Program-made: the position numbers and the translations under genes
DNA from: S141-55 sp964422065
GTDB lineage: Bacteria; Hydrothermota; Hydrothermia; WGAB01
DNA: 19,467 nt
Direction of reading: 5' to 3'
NCBI GenBank assembly: GCA_964422065.1
Contig: CAYQZW010000021.1
Span: forward strand, 1 to 19,467
In this document: piece by piece, positions 1-7,479 of the stretch
Position numbering within the stretch: the stretch's first letter is position 1
Layout of the letters: each line of letters starts with the position of its first letter
Notes under the pieces: generated by a model
The model's input: the letters and a program-made list of their open reading frames with translations, nothing else
Told to the model about the DNA's origin: nothing
The model's database searches: none

Positions 1-525
1 GAGGATGTGTTGAATCACTTGGCCGAGAAATTGATTCAGCGGCATCCGCATGTGTTTGGGAACCGGACGTTTGAGACCCAGGGAGAACTGTTAGCCAACT
101 GGGAGCGATCGAAGCGCAAGGGTATTTTCGAGGGCCTGCCGAACGCCTTGCCGGCGCTTCTCCTGGCACAGAAGGTCCAAAAACGTGCCGCACGCCTTGG
201 GTTTGACTGGGATAACGCTTCGGGGCCCATGGATAAGGTCCAGGAGGAAGTCCGTGAGATCCAACAGGCCTTCGCTCACCAGCAAAAAGAAAAGGTGGCC
301 GAGGAGATCGGCGACCTCCTGTTTGCCGTGGTGAATTTGGCACGACATCTCGGCTTTGAAGCGGAAGAACTGGCCCGGAAGGCCGTGCGCAAATTTATCC
401 AGCGCTTTGAGGCGATTGAAGCCAGAGCCAAAGCACAGGGTCGGTCCCTGGAAGAGATGTCCCTGGAAGAGATGGACCAACTCTGGGACGAGACCAAAGC
501 CCCTCCAGATTCTGTCTCAGAATAA
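1..525 (+). CDS. mazG: MazG nucleoside triphosphate pyrophosphohydrolase, C-terminal part (5' end outside window)
   Basis: MazG hydrolyses NTPs and dNTPs to monophosphates plus pyrophosphate and acts as a house-cleaning enzyme in the cytoplasm. The frame is open from base 1, and its first residues (EDVLNHLAEKLIQRHPHVFG) match the middle of MazG, where the N-terminal domain ends in a 'KLIRRHPHVFG' segment. The gene therefore starts left of the window, and the GTG at base 7 is an internal valine codon. The visible 174 residues contain the second MazG domain: 'GLPNALPALLLAQKVQKRAA', the metal-binding EEVREI helix and the EEIGDLLFAVVN helix, which supply the EExxE and ExxD acidic residues. It ends with the usual 'GRSLEEMSLEEMDQLWDE' tail. 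About 90-100 residues should be missing, judging from the roughly 260 residues of the E. coli protein. It stops at TAA 523-525, 151 bases before the cytochrome operon. Confidence 0.93.
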   Translation, partial: EDVLNHLAEKLIQRHPHVFGNRTFETQGELLANWERSKRKGIFEGLPNALPALLLAQKVQKRAARLGFDWDNASGPMDKVQEEVREIQQAFAHQQKEKVAEEIGDLLFAVVNLARHLGFEAEELARKAVRKFIQRFEAIEARAKAQGRSLEEMSLEEMDQLWDETKAPPDSVSE

Positions 526-566
526 TACACCCGGGTTCCTCCACTGCCTCGTTTCCGAACATTTCG

Positions 567-590
567 CAGGTTCTTTTTTGTGAGAACCTG
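567..590. repeat. 8-bp perfect inverted repeat between mazG and the cytochrome operon
   Basis: CAGGTTCT (567-574) pairs exactly with AGAACCTG (583-590) around an 8-base spacer, TTTTTGTG. The T run lies in the loop and not after the stem, so this is not a standard intrinsic terminator on the plus strand. It could be a regulator-binding site upstream of the cytochrome operon or a small hairpin at the end of the mazG transcript. Only the symmetry is seen; the role is unknown. Confidence 0.45.
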
Positions 591-676
591 TGGACTCATG
601 GTTTCCTTTCAGGATGGCATTCGGTTTGCTGTTTATGGAAGAGGGGTGTAGTCTTATTTTTAAAGGAAGGAGGCTT

Positions 677-1744
677 ATGAGGCTTCGGCGATCGGCTTAC
701 CTGTTGTTGGGGGTCTGGATGTTTGGGGGGTGGGGGGTGAATCTGTGGGCACAGAACCCCAGAGACCCCAATCTCCGATGCCAGGTTTGCCACGGCAAAC
801 GCGACCTGAAAGTCGAAGTCCGTCCTGGCGTCTATCGTACCCTCTTTGTGGATTACGAGGCCTTTCAGACTTCTGTCCATCACCGACTCCGCTGTGTGGA
901 TTGCCATAGGGATGTGGTCTCGATCCCCCATCGCCAGGTACCCAGGAAGATTTACTGTCTCCAGTGCCATTTTGCAGGCAATGTCGTCGGTGCGCCTGTC
1001 GAGCGGATGCCAGAGAAGTACAAGGAGAGCATCCACGGCAAAGCACGGCTTGCGGGGAATCCAGACGCACCGGACTGTCAGGATTGTCACACCACGCACA
1101 ACGTTCGTCCACCCGATGATCCCCAATCCACCGTTTATAAGACCCACGTCATTGAGACCTGTGGCAAGTGTCACATCCGGCAACTCCAGGATTATCTCGA
1201 AGGGATCCATGGTCAAACCCTGAAGAAGGGAGATCTTGCGGCCCCTGCGTGTAACGATTGCCACCAGGAGCACGATGTGTTGCCTCCAGACGACCCAAGG
1301 TCCTCAATCAACCCGGAGAATGTGGTCAAGACCTGTGCGAAATGCCATGAGAATGAACGGTTGATGACCCAGCGAGGAGTGCCGGTGGAGCAAGTGGAAA
1401 CTTACAAAGAGAGTTTCCACGGAATCGCCCTGGAATTCGGCATGAAGACAGCGGCGAATTGTGTCAGTTGCCATGGGTATCACCGGATCCTCCCCAGAGA
1501 TGATCCACAGTCTCCGATCAACCCAAAGAATTTAGCGAAGACGTGTGGCAAGTGCCATCCTCGCGCATCTGAGACTGTGGCGATCGGGAGTTTCCATATC
1601 AACCCCAAGGAACCTTCCGCCGGAATCGTGTACGCAGTGAGTACGTTTTTCAAGTGGTTCACCTACTCTGTGATCCTGGGTCTGATCCTCCACATCCTCT
1701 TGGATTTGTATGGCCGTGCTCGCCGAAGGAGGAGGACAGCATAA
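677..1744 (+). CDS. Nine-haem c-type cytochrome with C-terminal membrane anchor
   Basis: This is a periplasmic multihaem electron-transfer protein of 355 residues. The start is ATG 677, preceded by a good ribosome site (AGGAGG, 3-4 bases upstream); the longer frame from 590 lacks both a ribosome site and a signal peptide at its front. Residues 1-26 form a signal peptide (hydrophobic core, end ...LWAQ). Nine CXXCH motifs follow, with first cysteines at 35, 73, 94, 134, 162, 192, 220, 262 and 290. The last six lie in three tandem modules starting near 115, 173 and 243. Each module has Y-x-x-S/G-x-HG, a CxxCH-xxH motif, a P-x-DDP-x-S turn and a TC-x-KCH. A hydrophobic helix near 325-345 followed by an Arg-rich tail anchors the C-terminus with the haems outside. 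The next gene begins inside the stop codon (TAATG). Inferred role: haem wire of a Cbc-like quinone:cytochrome c oxidoreductase. Confidence 0.93.
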   Translation: MRLRRSAYLLLGVWMFGGWGVNLWAQNPRDPNLRCQVCHGKRDLKVEVRPGVYRTLFVDYEAFQTSVHHRLRCVDCHRDVVSIPHRQVPRKIYCLQCHFAGNVVGAPVERMPEKYKESIHGKARLAGNPDAPDCQDCHTTHNVRPPDDPQSTVYKTHVIETCGKCHIRQLQDYLEGIHGQTLKKGDLAAPACNDCHQEHDVLPPDDPRSSINPENVVKTCAKCHENERLMTQRGVPVEQVETYKESFHGIALEFGMKTAANCVSCHGYHRILPRDDPQSPINPKNLAKTCGKCHPRASETVAIGSFHINPKEPSAGIVYAVSTFFKWFTYSVILGLILHILLDLYGRARRRRRTA

Positions 1745-2643
1745 TGTCGGCCAAAAAGAACGATCCCACACGGTTTGAGAAGTGGGTCCAGGCACTGGAA
1801 AAGGAGGTGGGGGTGACCTTGGATTCGGAGGCCAAAGCGAAGATTTTGGCGATCCTCAGCGAACAACAGCAAAAACCCCCAAAACCAGAGAAACAGAAGA
1901 AGGAGCCGGAAGAGGAGTTTGTACGGTTCAGTCTGAACATTCGGATCCAACACGCTGTCCTGGCCGTGTCGGTTTTGCTCCTCATTTTTACGGGACTCCC
2001 ACTGAAATATCACGAGGCGGCATGGGCAGATTTTGTGATGAAAATCTTCGGAGGGATTGGTGTTACGCGGATCCTCCATCGTATCGCTGCCGCCCTCCTC
2101 ACGGGTGTCGGCGTATACCACCTGTTCTGGATCCTTGGAACCCGGGAAGGCCGACGAGAGTTGTGGTACCTGTTGCCTCGGTGGAAGGACTTCAAAGACT
2201 TTCTCCAGAACATCCGTTATTTTCTCGGTCTCACAGAGGAGCGCCCCAAGTTCGATCGGTTCAGTTACATTGAAAAGTTTGATTACTGGGCGGTGTACTG
2301 GGGGATGGTCATCATGATCGGCTCTGGAATGATCCTGGCTTTCTTCCCGTATCTGGTCAAAGTCTTGCCGAAATATGTCTTTGACATTGCCCGGGAAATG
2401 CACTCGGACGAAGCGCTATTGGCGACCCTGGCCATCGTGATCTGGCACTGGTATAATGCACACTTCAATCCCGATGTCTTCCCCATGAACTTCACCATCT
2501 TTACCGGCAAAATCCCCAAAGAACGCATGATTCACGAGCACTATTGGGAGTATGTCCGACTCCTACAGGAGAGAATGGGGACCGAGCCGGTGAACCGTGG
2601 AGCCTCTCCGTCCACTTCCTCGCAACAAGGAGAGCGTCCATGA
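1744..2643 (+). CDS. Membrane cytochrome b subunit (formate dehydrogenase gamma / HydC / b561-like)
   Basis: This is an integral membrane dihaem-type cytochrome b of 299 residues that would exchange electrons with the quinone pool. The ATG at 1744 overlaps the upstream stop by one base, which points to translational coupling. Residues 1-58 are a charged, soluble cytoplasmic extension (KPPKPEKQKKEPEEE) that is unusual for the family. Four membrane segments follow, near 68-88, 110-131, 181-201 and 222-238. Candidate haem ligands are His70 in helix 1, His112 and His126 in helix 2, and His220 or His235 in helix 4. The C-terminal part, with 'HFNPDVFPMNFTIFTGK' and 'EHYWEY', is typical of cytochrome b subunits that sit next to multihaem c cytochromes. 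There is no catalytic molybdenum or NiFe subunit gene beside it, so the partners are the flanking c-type cytochromes. Whether it oxidises or reduces quinol cannot be read from the sequence. Confidence 0.88.
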   Translation: MSAKKNDPTRFEKWVQALEKEVGVTLDSEAKAKILAILSEQQQKPPKPEKQKKEPEEEFVRFSLNIRIQHAVLAVSVLLLIFTGLPLKYHEAAWADFVMKIFGGIGVTRILHRIAAALLTGVGVYHLFWILGTREGRRELWYLLPRWKDFKDFLQNIRYFLGLTEERPKFDRFSYIEKFDYWAVYWGMVIMIGSGMILAFFPYLVKVLPKYVFDIAREMHSDEALLATLAIVIWHWYNAHFNPDVFPMNFTIFTGKIPKERMIHEHYWEYVRLLQERMGTEPVNRGASPSTSSQQGERP

Positions 2644-4613
2644 GAACGAAGGGGATTGTTTTCGGTGTTGTGGGTGTTCTCATTTTGGCGGGGCTTGCGA
2701 GTTTCCATGTGCTCACCGATCGCCCGTCTTTCTGTCGTTCCTGTCACTTCATGGTGCCCTTTGTGGAGAACTGGGAGACCTCAACGCATCGAGAGGTGAA
2801 TTGTAAGGATTGCCACTGGAGCCCAGGACTCTCGGCCTATTTGGTGGGGAAGTTGAAACTCGGGGCCGAGATGCTCCGGTATGCCGTGGGGGCCCAAAAC
2901 CCTTTGGTCCGAAGCCAGATTCGGGATGGGGCCTGCATGAAGTGTCACCCTCTCGATTCCCTTCCGGATACCGTATGGTATGGGAAACGGATCCCGTTCC
3001 AGCATCGTATCCATTACGGCCAGCCGGTACGTGGAATCCAAACGACCTGTACGACCTGCCACTTCCAACTGGTTCAGGGCAACCACCTGCTGGTTGCACA
3101 GGAAGTTTGTATTCACTGCCACTTCGTCGGGCGTCCCGAGGGCCAGCCCATCCAAAATTGCTATACCTGCCATGGCCCCCCGAAGGATACCCTTCGGGTT
3201 GGGGGCTTTACGTTTTCTCATTCCAAGTATCTCCAGGCAGGCGTAGAATGCACAACATGCCATATCCACGTGACACAGGGACGTGGAGATATCCGCCGCA
3301 AGGCCTGCCAACAGTGCCATGTCCAGGAATTTGAGACCTTTGGGGATACGGTTGCGATCCACCAGATCCACGTCACACAGCACCAATACAAGTGTGAAGA
3401 CTGTCATGAACGCATCCAGCACCAAAAGGTGGAGATCACTCAGGCGATTGCCCCGGAATGTCAGACCTGTCATCCTCCGGGCCACTCCACCCAGGAGATG
3501 ATGTACTTGGGGACGGGTGGCGAAGGGGTCCCGACGATGCCTGACCCGATGTTCCTCTCCCGTGTTGCGTGTTTCGGGTGTCACACCGGTGGAATTGTGT
3601 TAAAAGACAGCGAGATTCCTGGCCGGAGTTGGCGACCGAGGGCTACCGGGAAGACGTGTGAGGCTTGTCACGGCAAAGGGTACGCCCGGCTTCTGAACCA
3701 ATGGCAAAAAACCGTCCGTCAAGCCCTCTATCGCCTTGAAGAACAGGTCGATTGGATCAAACCTTTGGCCATCCAAGGAGGTCAATTCCAGCAAACCCTT
3801 CAGGACATCCAGTCCAATCTGGCGTATCTCCGGGAGGATGGGAGCCAGGGGGCCCATAACATCCGGTACACGATGGCCCTTCTCCAATGGTCGGAGAATG
3901 CCCTTGACGCTGTGGAGACATCGTTTCTCACCGGTCGTGCAATCCGTGTTCCCGGCTTCGAGTCTACCCACATCGACTCGGCGTGCGCGAGGTGTCATAC
4001 CTGTGTGACCGATCTCACCGTCGAGATGGATACCCTCCAGTTCCCCCATCGTCCGCACACAGAACGCCTCACCTGTAGGGATTGCCATTCCTCTCAGAAG
4101 CATGGGGTGACCCTCCAAAGCAATTGCAATGCTTGCCATCACAAGAAATATGCGAAGAACCGCACGTGCACGGATTGCCACAAGATCCAAAACAAACTGT
4201 ATCGTGGGGACCTTGCCGGCTTCCATCAGCCTGATGCCATGGCAGATGCTGATGTTGCCTGTGAAGACTGTCATGGAGGAGAGGAGGCATACCCCACCCG
4301 GCCGTCACCAGAGGTCTGTGCCGATTGCCACGATGAATCCTATGCCGAAACCTTAGAGGCGTGGAAACAGGAGTTTCAAAGCGAGAGGGAAAAGGTCCTC
4401 CAGGAACTCAAGACTTGGAAATCCACGAACTGGACTACCCTCACAAAGAAAGAATTCCGTCGGAGGTATCGCCAACTCCTCTGGGCAAAAGCCGTTTTGG
4501 ATTCCCTCGCTTGGGATGGAAGCCAAGGGGTGCATAACCCTGAACTGGTGCGAGAGATCTGGAAGAAGATCCGTACCCTTATGCCCGGAGACGTTATGGG
4601 GAACGCCCCTTAA
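2640..4613 (+). CDS. 18-haem c-type cytochrome with NapC/NrfH-like N-terminus
   Basis: This is a very haem-rich periplasmic cytochrome of 657 residues. ATG 2640 overlaps the preceding stop by four bases (ATGA). An uncleaved signal anchor (residues 6-25) leads into 'CRSCHFM' (32-38) and CKDCH (55-59), spaced as in NapC/NirT/NrfH quinol dehydrogenases. Eighteen CXXCH motifs are present, with first cysteines at 32, 55, 99, 137, 157, 174, 204, 223, 252, 274, 311, 340, 449, 479, 496, 510, 541 and 560. Two helical stretches without haems (about 351-425 and 570-646) each end in 'DGSQG(A/V)HN' (400-407, 626-633), a motif of the helical domain in NrfA-like cytochromes, so the protein contains an internal duplication. 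Inferred role: accepts electrons from the cytochrome b and passes them on, possibly to an outer or extracellular acceptor. The last 20 bases overlap the convergent gene at 4594. Confidence 0.92.
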   Translation: MRTKGIVFGVVGVLILAGLASFHVLTDRPSFCRSCHFMVPFVENWETSTHREVNCKDCHWSPGLSAYLVGKLKLGAEMLRYAVGAQNPLVRSQIRDGACMKCHPLDSLPDTVWYGKRIPFQHRIHYGQPVRGIQTTCTTCHFQLVQGNHLLVAQEVCIHCHFVGRPEGQPIQNCYTCHGPPKDTLRVGGFTFSHSKYLQAGVECTTCHIHVTQGRGDIRRKACQQCHVQEFETFGDTVAIHQIHVTQHQYKCEDCHERIQHQKVEITQAIAPECQTCHPPGHSTQEMMYLGTGGEGVPTMPDPMFLSRVACFGCHTGGIVLKDSEIPGRSWRPRATGKTCEACHGKGYARLLNQWQKTVRQALYRLEEQVDWIKPLAIQGGQFQQTLQDIQSNLAYLREDGSQGAHNIRYTMALLQWSENALDAVETSFLTGRAIRVPGFESTHIDSACARCHTCVTDLTVEMDTLQFPHRPHTERLTCRDCHSSQKHGVTLQSNCNACHHKKYAKNRTCTDCHKIQNKLYRGDLAGFHQPDAMADADVACEDCHGGEEAYPTRPSPEVCADCHDESYAETLEAWKQEFQSEREKVLQELKTWKSTNWTTLTKKEFRRRYRQLLWAKAVLDSLAWDGSQGVHNPELVREIWKKIRTLMPGDVMGNAP

Positions 4614-5139
4614 GATCTTTGAGGAGTTTCAGAAGCGGCTCGAGACCTTCGGAGTTCTGGTAGGGGGCACCGGAGTATTCCGGGTAGCCATGGAAGAGAA
4701 TCGCGGGTCGGTGTGTTTCCGGATCGATCCATTCCCCTTCCAAAGGGAGGAGGAGACGCGTAGGTCTGAGGGTTTCTCCATTCAAGGCGACAACCAGGGT
4801 CTGGGGGCTGGAATACACGACCTCTACTGCGGTTCCATGTGATTTTAGGGAGTCTAAAAGGGCTGGGGACGGGACCCATCGTAAGATGCCTGTTGCACGG
4901 ACCAGGAGGGATTCCACAGTTTGGACCACTGCGCGAACCCGGGGCTGGGTTGCGGGGTATTCATGGGTGTGTCCTGCCTCGTAAAGGACCAGCCGTGCAG
5001 CACGTGGAGTAGAGGCATGCGAAGGTCCGCGACAGGTCATGCCCGCGGCTCCAAGCAAAGAGAAGAGGACCGGGAGAACAACCCCCGGTCCCCTTCTGAT
5101 CTTTGATCCCAGAGAAGACTCATTGGATGGTGAGGGCAT
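4594..5139 (-). CDS. Small secreted protein of unknown function
   Basis: This is a 181-residue frame that I do not recognise. The proposed start is ATG 5139, inside the last codons of the upstream lipoprotein gene. It gives an N-terminus with a basic stretch (SKIRRGPG, 11-18) and a hydrophobic segment (about 19-33) that can serve as a signal peptide. Cys36, in GMTC, is a poor lipobox, so lipidation is doubtful. The mature part has 'RLVLYEAGHTHEYP', 'VVYSSPQTLVVALNGE' and 'LEGEWIDPETHRP', which read as real mixed alpha/beta protein, but no catalytic motif is evident. There is no clear ribosome site, which fits translational coupling to the lipoprotein upstream; an alternative start near codon TTG 5058 would remove the signal peptide. 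The 3' end overlaps the convergent 18-haem cytochrome gene by 20 bases. Its function is probably linked to the lipoprotein, by position only. Confidence 0.62.
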   Translation of the reverse strand: MPSPSNESSLGSKIRRGPGVVLPVLFSLLGAAGMTCRGPSHASTPRAARLVLYEAGHTHEYPATQPRVRAVVQTVESLLVRATGILRWVPSPALLDSLKSHGTAVEVVYSSPQTLVVALNGETLRPTRLLLPLEGEWIDPETHRPAILFHGYPEYSGAPYQNSEGLEPLLKLLKDLKGRSP

Positions 5140-7369
5140 CGACCAAGACCGCAGTGTCAAAGATGCTATCGCCAATATCGCCGGTCGTAAAGGTGATCGT
5201 GACGCCGCCCTGTCCTGCATAGGCAGAGATGTCCACCGTGAAGGTGATCCATCCGGTCATGTAGACATCCCCTTGATCAAACACAACAGGGGCAGGAGTC
5301 ACGCTTTCACAGAGGTCGTCAATGGTAAGATGAAGGAGGGTGACGGTGCCGTCTGGCGTCTCCAGGGTGACATCAAAGAAATCTTGGTACTGAGAGCCGC
5401 ACCATTCCAGGAATTCTTCGGAAAGGAAATTGTACTTGAAGGTGAGGGTCGTCGCGCCCTCGGGGATACAGAAGGTTTGTCGGATCGCGCCGGAAGAGGT
5501 GGTAAAGCCGAGCCCGGTGGAAATGATCGCCATGTAGTTCCCTTCTTGTGGGGTGATAGGGCCCAGTTGAGGGATGACCCGACCATCGCCCATCCGGCTC
5601 CATCCTGTGAGATCCCCACGTTCGAACCCTCCATTAACCAGTGAACTCCCGTACACCATTTGATTGTTCCCCGTCATGGTAAACGTTGCGTTCGGAGCAC
5701 CCGGATCCACTTGGCCTGGGGTAAAGGCATCGCCAGTGCTTTTCCCGTCGTTGACCATCTTTTGGAAGAGGGTCTGGGACACGGTTTGTGCAAAATCCGA
5801 GTTGACCACACGGGTGAATCCGAAGTACGTTTTCACGCCCTTGCCCAAAAATGCGTTGGCCATCGTGGCGTTGGCAGAACTCTCACAAGACCCGTTATAC
5901 ACGATGGATTGGGGAAAGGTCCCGGGAAGACTGGAGATGTACGATGGAAGCACGCCATAATAGTGGGTTCCCGAAATCGTAACGATCGTCAACTGACCCA
6001 GAAGCAGATCCAGGACATGTTGTTGGAAGTTTTGGGCGTTGACGGCCTCTCGGGTCATAAAGAGCACCTGGCCGTTGTGCCGTCCGCCGTGGGTGACCAG
6101 AATGATGGTGCCGTATTGCGGAAAAGATTGGACTGCACTCAAGTCGGCTTGATCATCTTTAAGGTAGGTCACGTCAAAGTTCGGGCAATCAGAATTGGTA
6201 AAGAGATCCTTGAGGAACGGTCCTTCGTCGTATGGAGCGAACTGGGAGTTATAGGCGTCAAAAATCAAGACTGTTCGGCTTCCTACGGTGTCGCCGTTGG
6301 CGAAGGTTTCCCAAACGACGGGGGTATTCTCCAGGATTAAGCCCCCGCGTGGACTCCGTCCCGCCACGGTGGTGGTTGTGGCGCGCGTTTCCGCGTGGCC
6401 GCCCCGGGTCCCTTCAGGGTTCAGGAGGATATCCCCACCGATCCCTGAGGCATACTGGATCCAGATGTTATAGCCGTCTTCGGATAGGCCCGCCGTATCC
6501 ACACCAGACTGATTGAGGAGCCACTCTACCGTGAGTTGCTTGGCTTCGTCCTCAGAATGGTCTTGCAAGAGTTGCTGGTATTGTTGTTCTGCGGTTGTTT
6601 GGGTGGTCGTCACGGTGTTTAAGTCGGCTTCTGTGGTAGGAGGCAAAATGGGCAATTTGAGCACCGGAGAGAGGGCTGGGACATCGCCTTCTGTTTCGTG
6701 GGTGATGGCCAGAACACGTAAACGGAGCGTCCCGGGGACTGTTTCCGTGAAGGTTTGGAGGGTGCTAAAGACACCGTCTCCCTGGATATCATCGCCATTG
6801 TTCAGGTTCCCGTCGTCTGTCAGGAGGTTCAGGGTGTCAACGATGGTATTTTGGTCATTGATGCGAACCAATCGTACGGTTGCAGGATCGAAGTTTGGGC
6901 TGGGAGCGATGGGGATGGTGACCCGAATGGTTTGGGTCTGGTTGACCATCAGGGCCTGAGGCTGTGCTCGGGGATTGTCTAAGAAAGCCAGGTACGGATT
7001 GTAGGTCACGGTCAAGACGTCCGAACCCGTCAATCCATCCGAGGTCACTGCCGTCACCGTGAGTTTGTTATCCCCGGTTTGTAAGGGGAGATCGGAAGCC
7101 GTCCAGGTTTCCGTTCCTGAAGCCGTGCCTTCTCCGCCACGGTCGTTGGCCCACGTCACGCGATCCACCGGCTGTTCTGAGGAGACGATCCCGGAGAGGG
7201 TGATCGTCGAGGTTGAGGTCGGGTAGGTGGATTCCCCGGTCGGGGACAAAATGGTTACACTGGGAGGGTTTCCTCCTGAGCCTTCGGGTCCGGCGGTCTT
7301 TTTACAGGTACTGAGTGCCAGGACCGTCAAGATCAGGAGGAGTCCGCCAGAGAGTTTTTTGAAGTCCAT
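5120..7369 (-). CDS. Large lipoprotein with Ig-like domains and a caspase-like (clan CD / C25-like) His-Cys domain
   Basis: This is a 749-residue exported protein. ATG 7369 has a strong ribosome site (AAGGAGG, 5 bases upstream) and its own promoter. The signal peptide ends in lipobox LSTC with Cys22, so it should be lipidated. Visible domains are: an Ig-like domain about 35-125 ('PPSVTILSPTGEST'); a second beta domain about 130-240 with 'LTDDG...GDDIQGDGVFS'; a helical linker 245-300; an alpha/beta domain about 345-550; and a C-terminal jelly-roll-like module 576-749 opening with 'NGGFERGDLTGW', a carbohydrate-binding-like fold class. The alpha/beta domain has 'TIILVTHGG' (His427) and 'SIVYNGSCESS' (Cys495). 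This is the spacing and context of the His-Gly and Cys dyad in gingipain, caspase and CHAT-like peptidases. Proteolytic activity is inferred from these two motifs only; inactive relatives exist. Confidence 0.82.
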   Translation of the reverse strand: MDFKKLSGGLLLILTVLALSTCKKTAGPEGSGGNPPSVTILSPTGESTYPTSTSTITLSGIVSSEQPVDRVTWANDRGGEGTASGTETWTASDLPLQTGDNKLTVTAVTSDGLTGSDVLTVTYNPYLAFLDNPRAQPQALMVNQTQTIRVTIPIAPSPNFDPATVRLVRINDQNTIVDTLNLLTDDGNLNNGDDIQGDGVFSTLQTFTETVPGTLRLRVLAITHETEGDVPALSPVLKLPILPPTTEADLNTVTTTQTTAEQQYQQLLQDHSEDEAKQLTVEWLLNQSGVDTAGLSEDGYNIWIQYASGIGGDILLNPEGTRGGHAETRATTTTVAGRSPRGGLILENTPVVWETFANGDTVGSRTVLIFDAYNSQFAPYDEGPFLKDLFTNSDCPNFDVTYLKDDQADLSAVQSFPQYGTIILVTHGGRHNGQVLFMTREAVNAQNFQQHVLDLLLGQLTIVTISGTHYYGVLPSYISSLPGTFPQSIVYNGSCESSANATMANAFLGKGVKTYFGFTRVVNSDFAQTVSQTLFQKMVNDGKSTGDAFTPGQVDPGAPNATFTMTGNNQMVYGSSLVNGGFERGDLTGWSRMGDGRVIPQLGPITPQEGNYMAIISTGLGFTTSSGAIRQTFCIPEGATTLTFKYNFLSEEFLEWCGSQYQDFFDVTLETPDGTVTLLHLTIDDLCESVTPAPVVFDQGDVYMTGWITFTVDISAYAGQGGVTITFTTGDIGDSIFDTAVLVDALTIQ

Positions 7370-7400
7370 GGACTCCTCCTTTTGAATGATTGTAAAGGCC

Positions 7401-7429
7401 ATTATACACATCTTGAATGGCCCGGTCAA
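7401..7429 (-). promoter_or_regulatory. Sigma-70-type promoter of the caspase-like lipoprotein gene
   Basis: Reading the minus strand, TTGACC (7429-7424) is followed after exactly 17 bases by TATAAT (7406-7401). Transcription would start near 7394, giving a leader of about 25 bases that contains the AAGGAGG ribosome site before ATG 7369. Both hexamers are identical to those in front of ftsK. Confidence 0.8.
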
Positions 7430-7479
7430 TTATCTTTTGTTTGTGAAGAAAACTGAATTGGAACCGAAAAGATTGGGGC

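Noticed and set aside
567..590. Intrinsic terminator of mazG
   Set aside because: The T run lies in the loop, with no U-tract after the stem, so it is reported only as an inverted repeat.
626..660. Promoter for the cytochrome operon (for example TTGCTG with TAGTCT)
   Set aside because: The -35 and -10 matches are only about half of consensus and no alternative with proper spacing is better, so no promoter is claimed.
590..676. N-terminal extension of the nonahaem cytochrome starting at 590
   Set aside because: The ATG at 677 has a strong ribosome site and starts a normal signal peptide; the extension would bury the signal sequence.
2781..3584. Long minus-strand open frames inside the cytochrome genes
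   Set aside because: They are antisense shadows of CXXCH-rich coding sequence, without signal peptides, known motifs or ribosome sites.
5039..5644. Plus-strand open frames over the lipoprotein gene (for example 5039-5644 and 5660-6340)
   Set aside because: They lie antisense to a clear lipoprotein gene and have no recognisable protein features.
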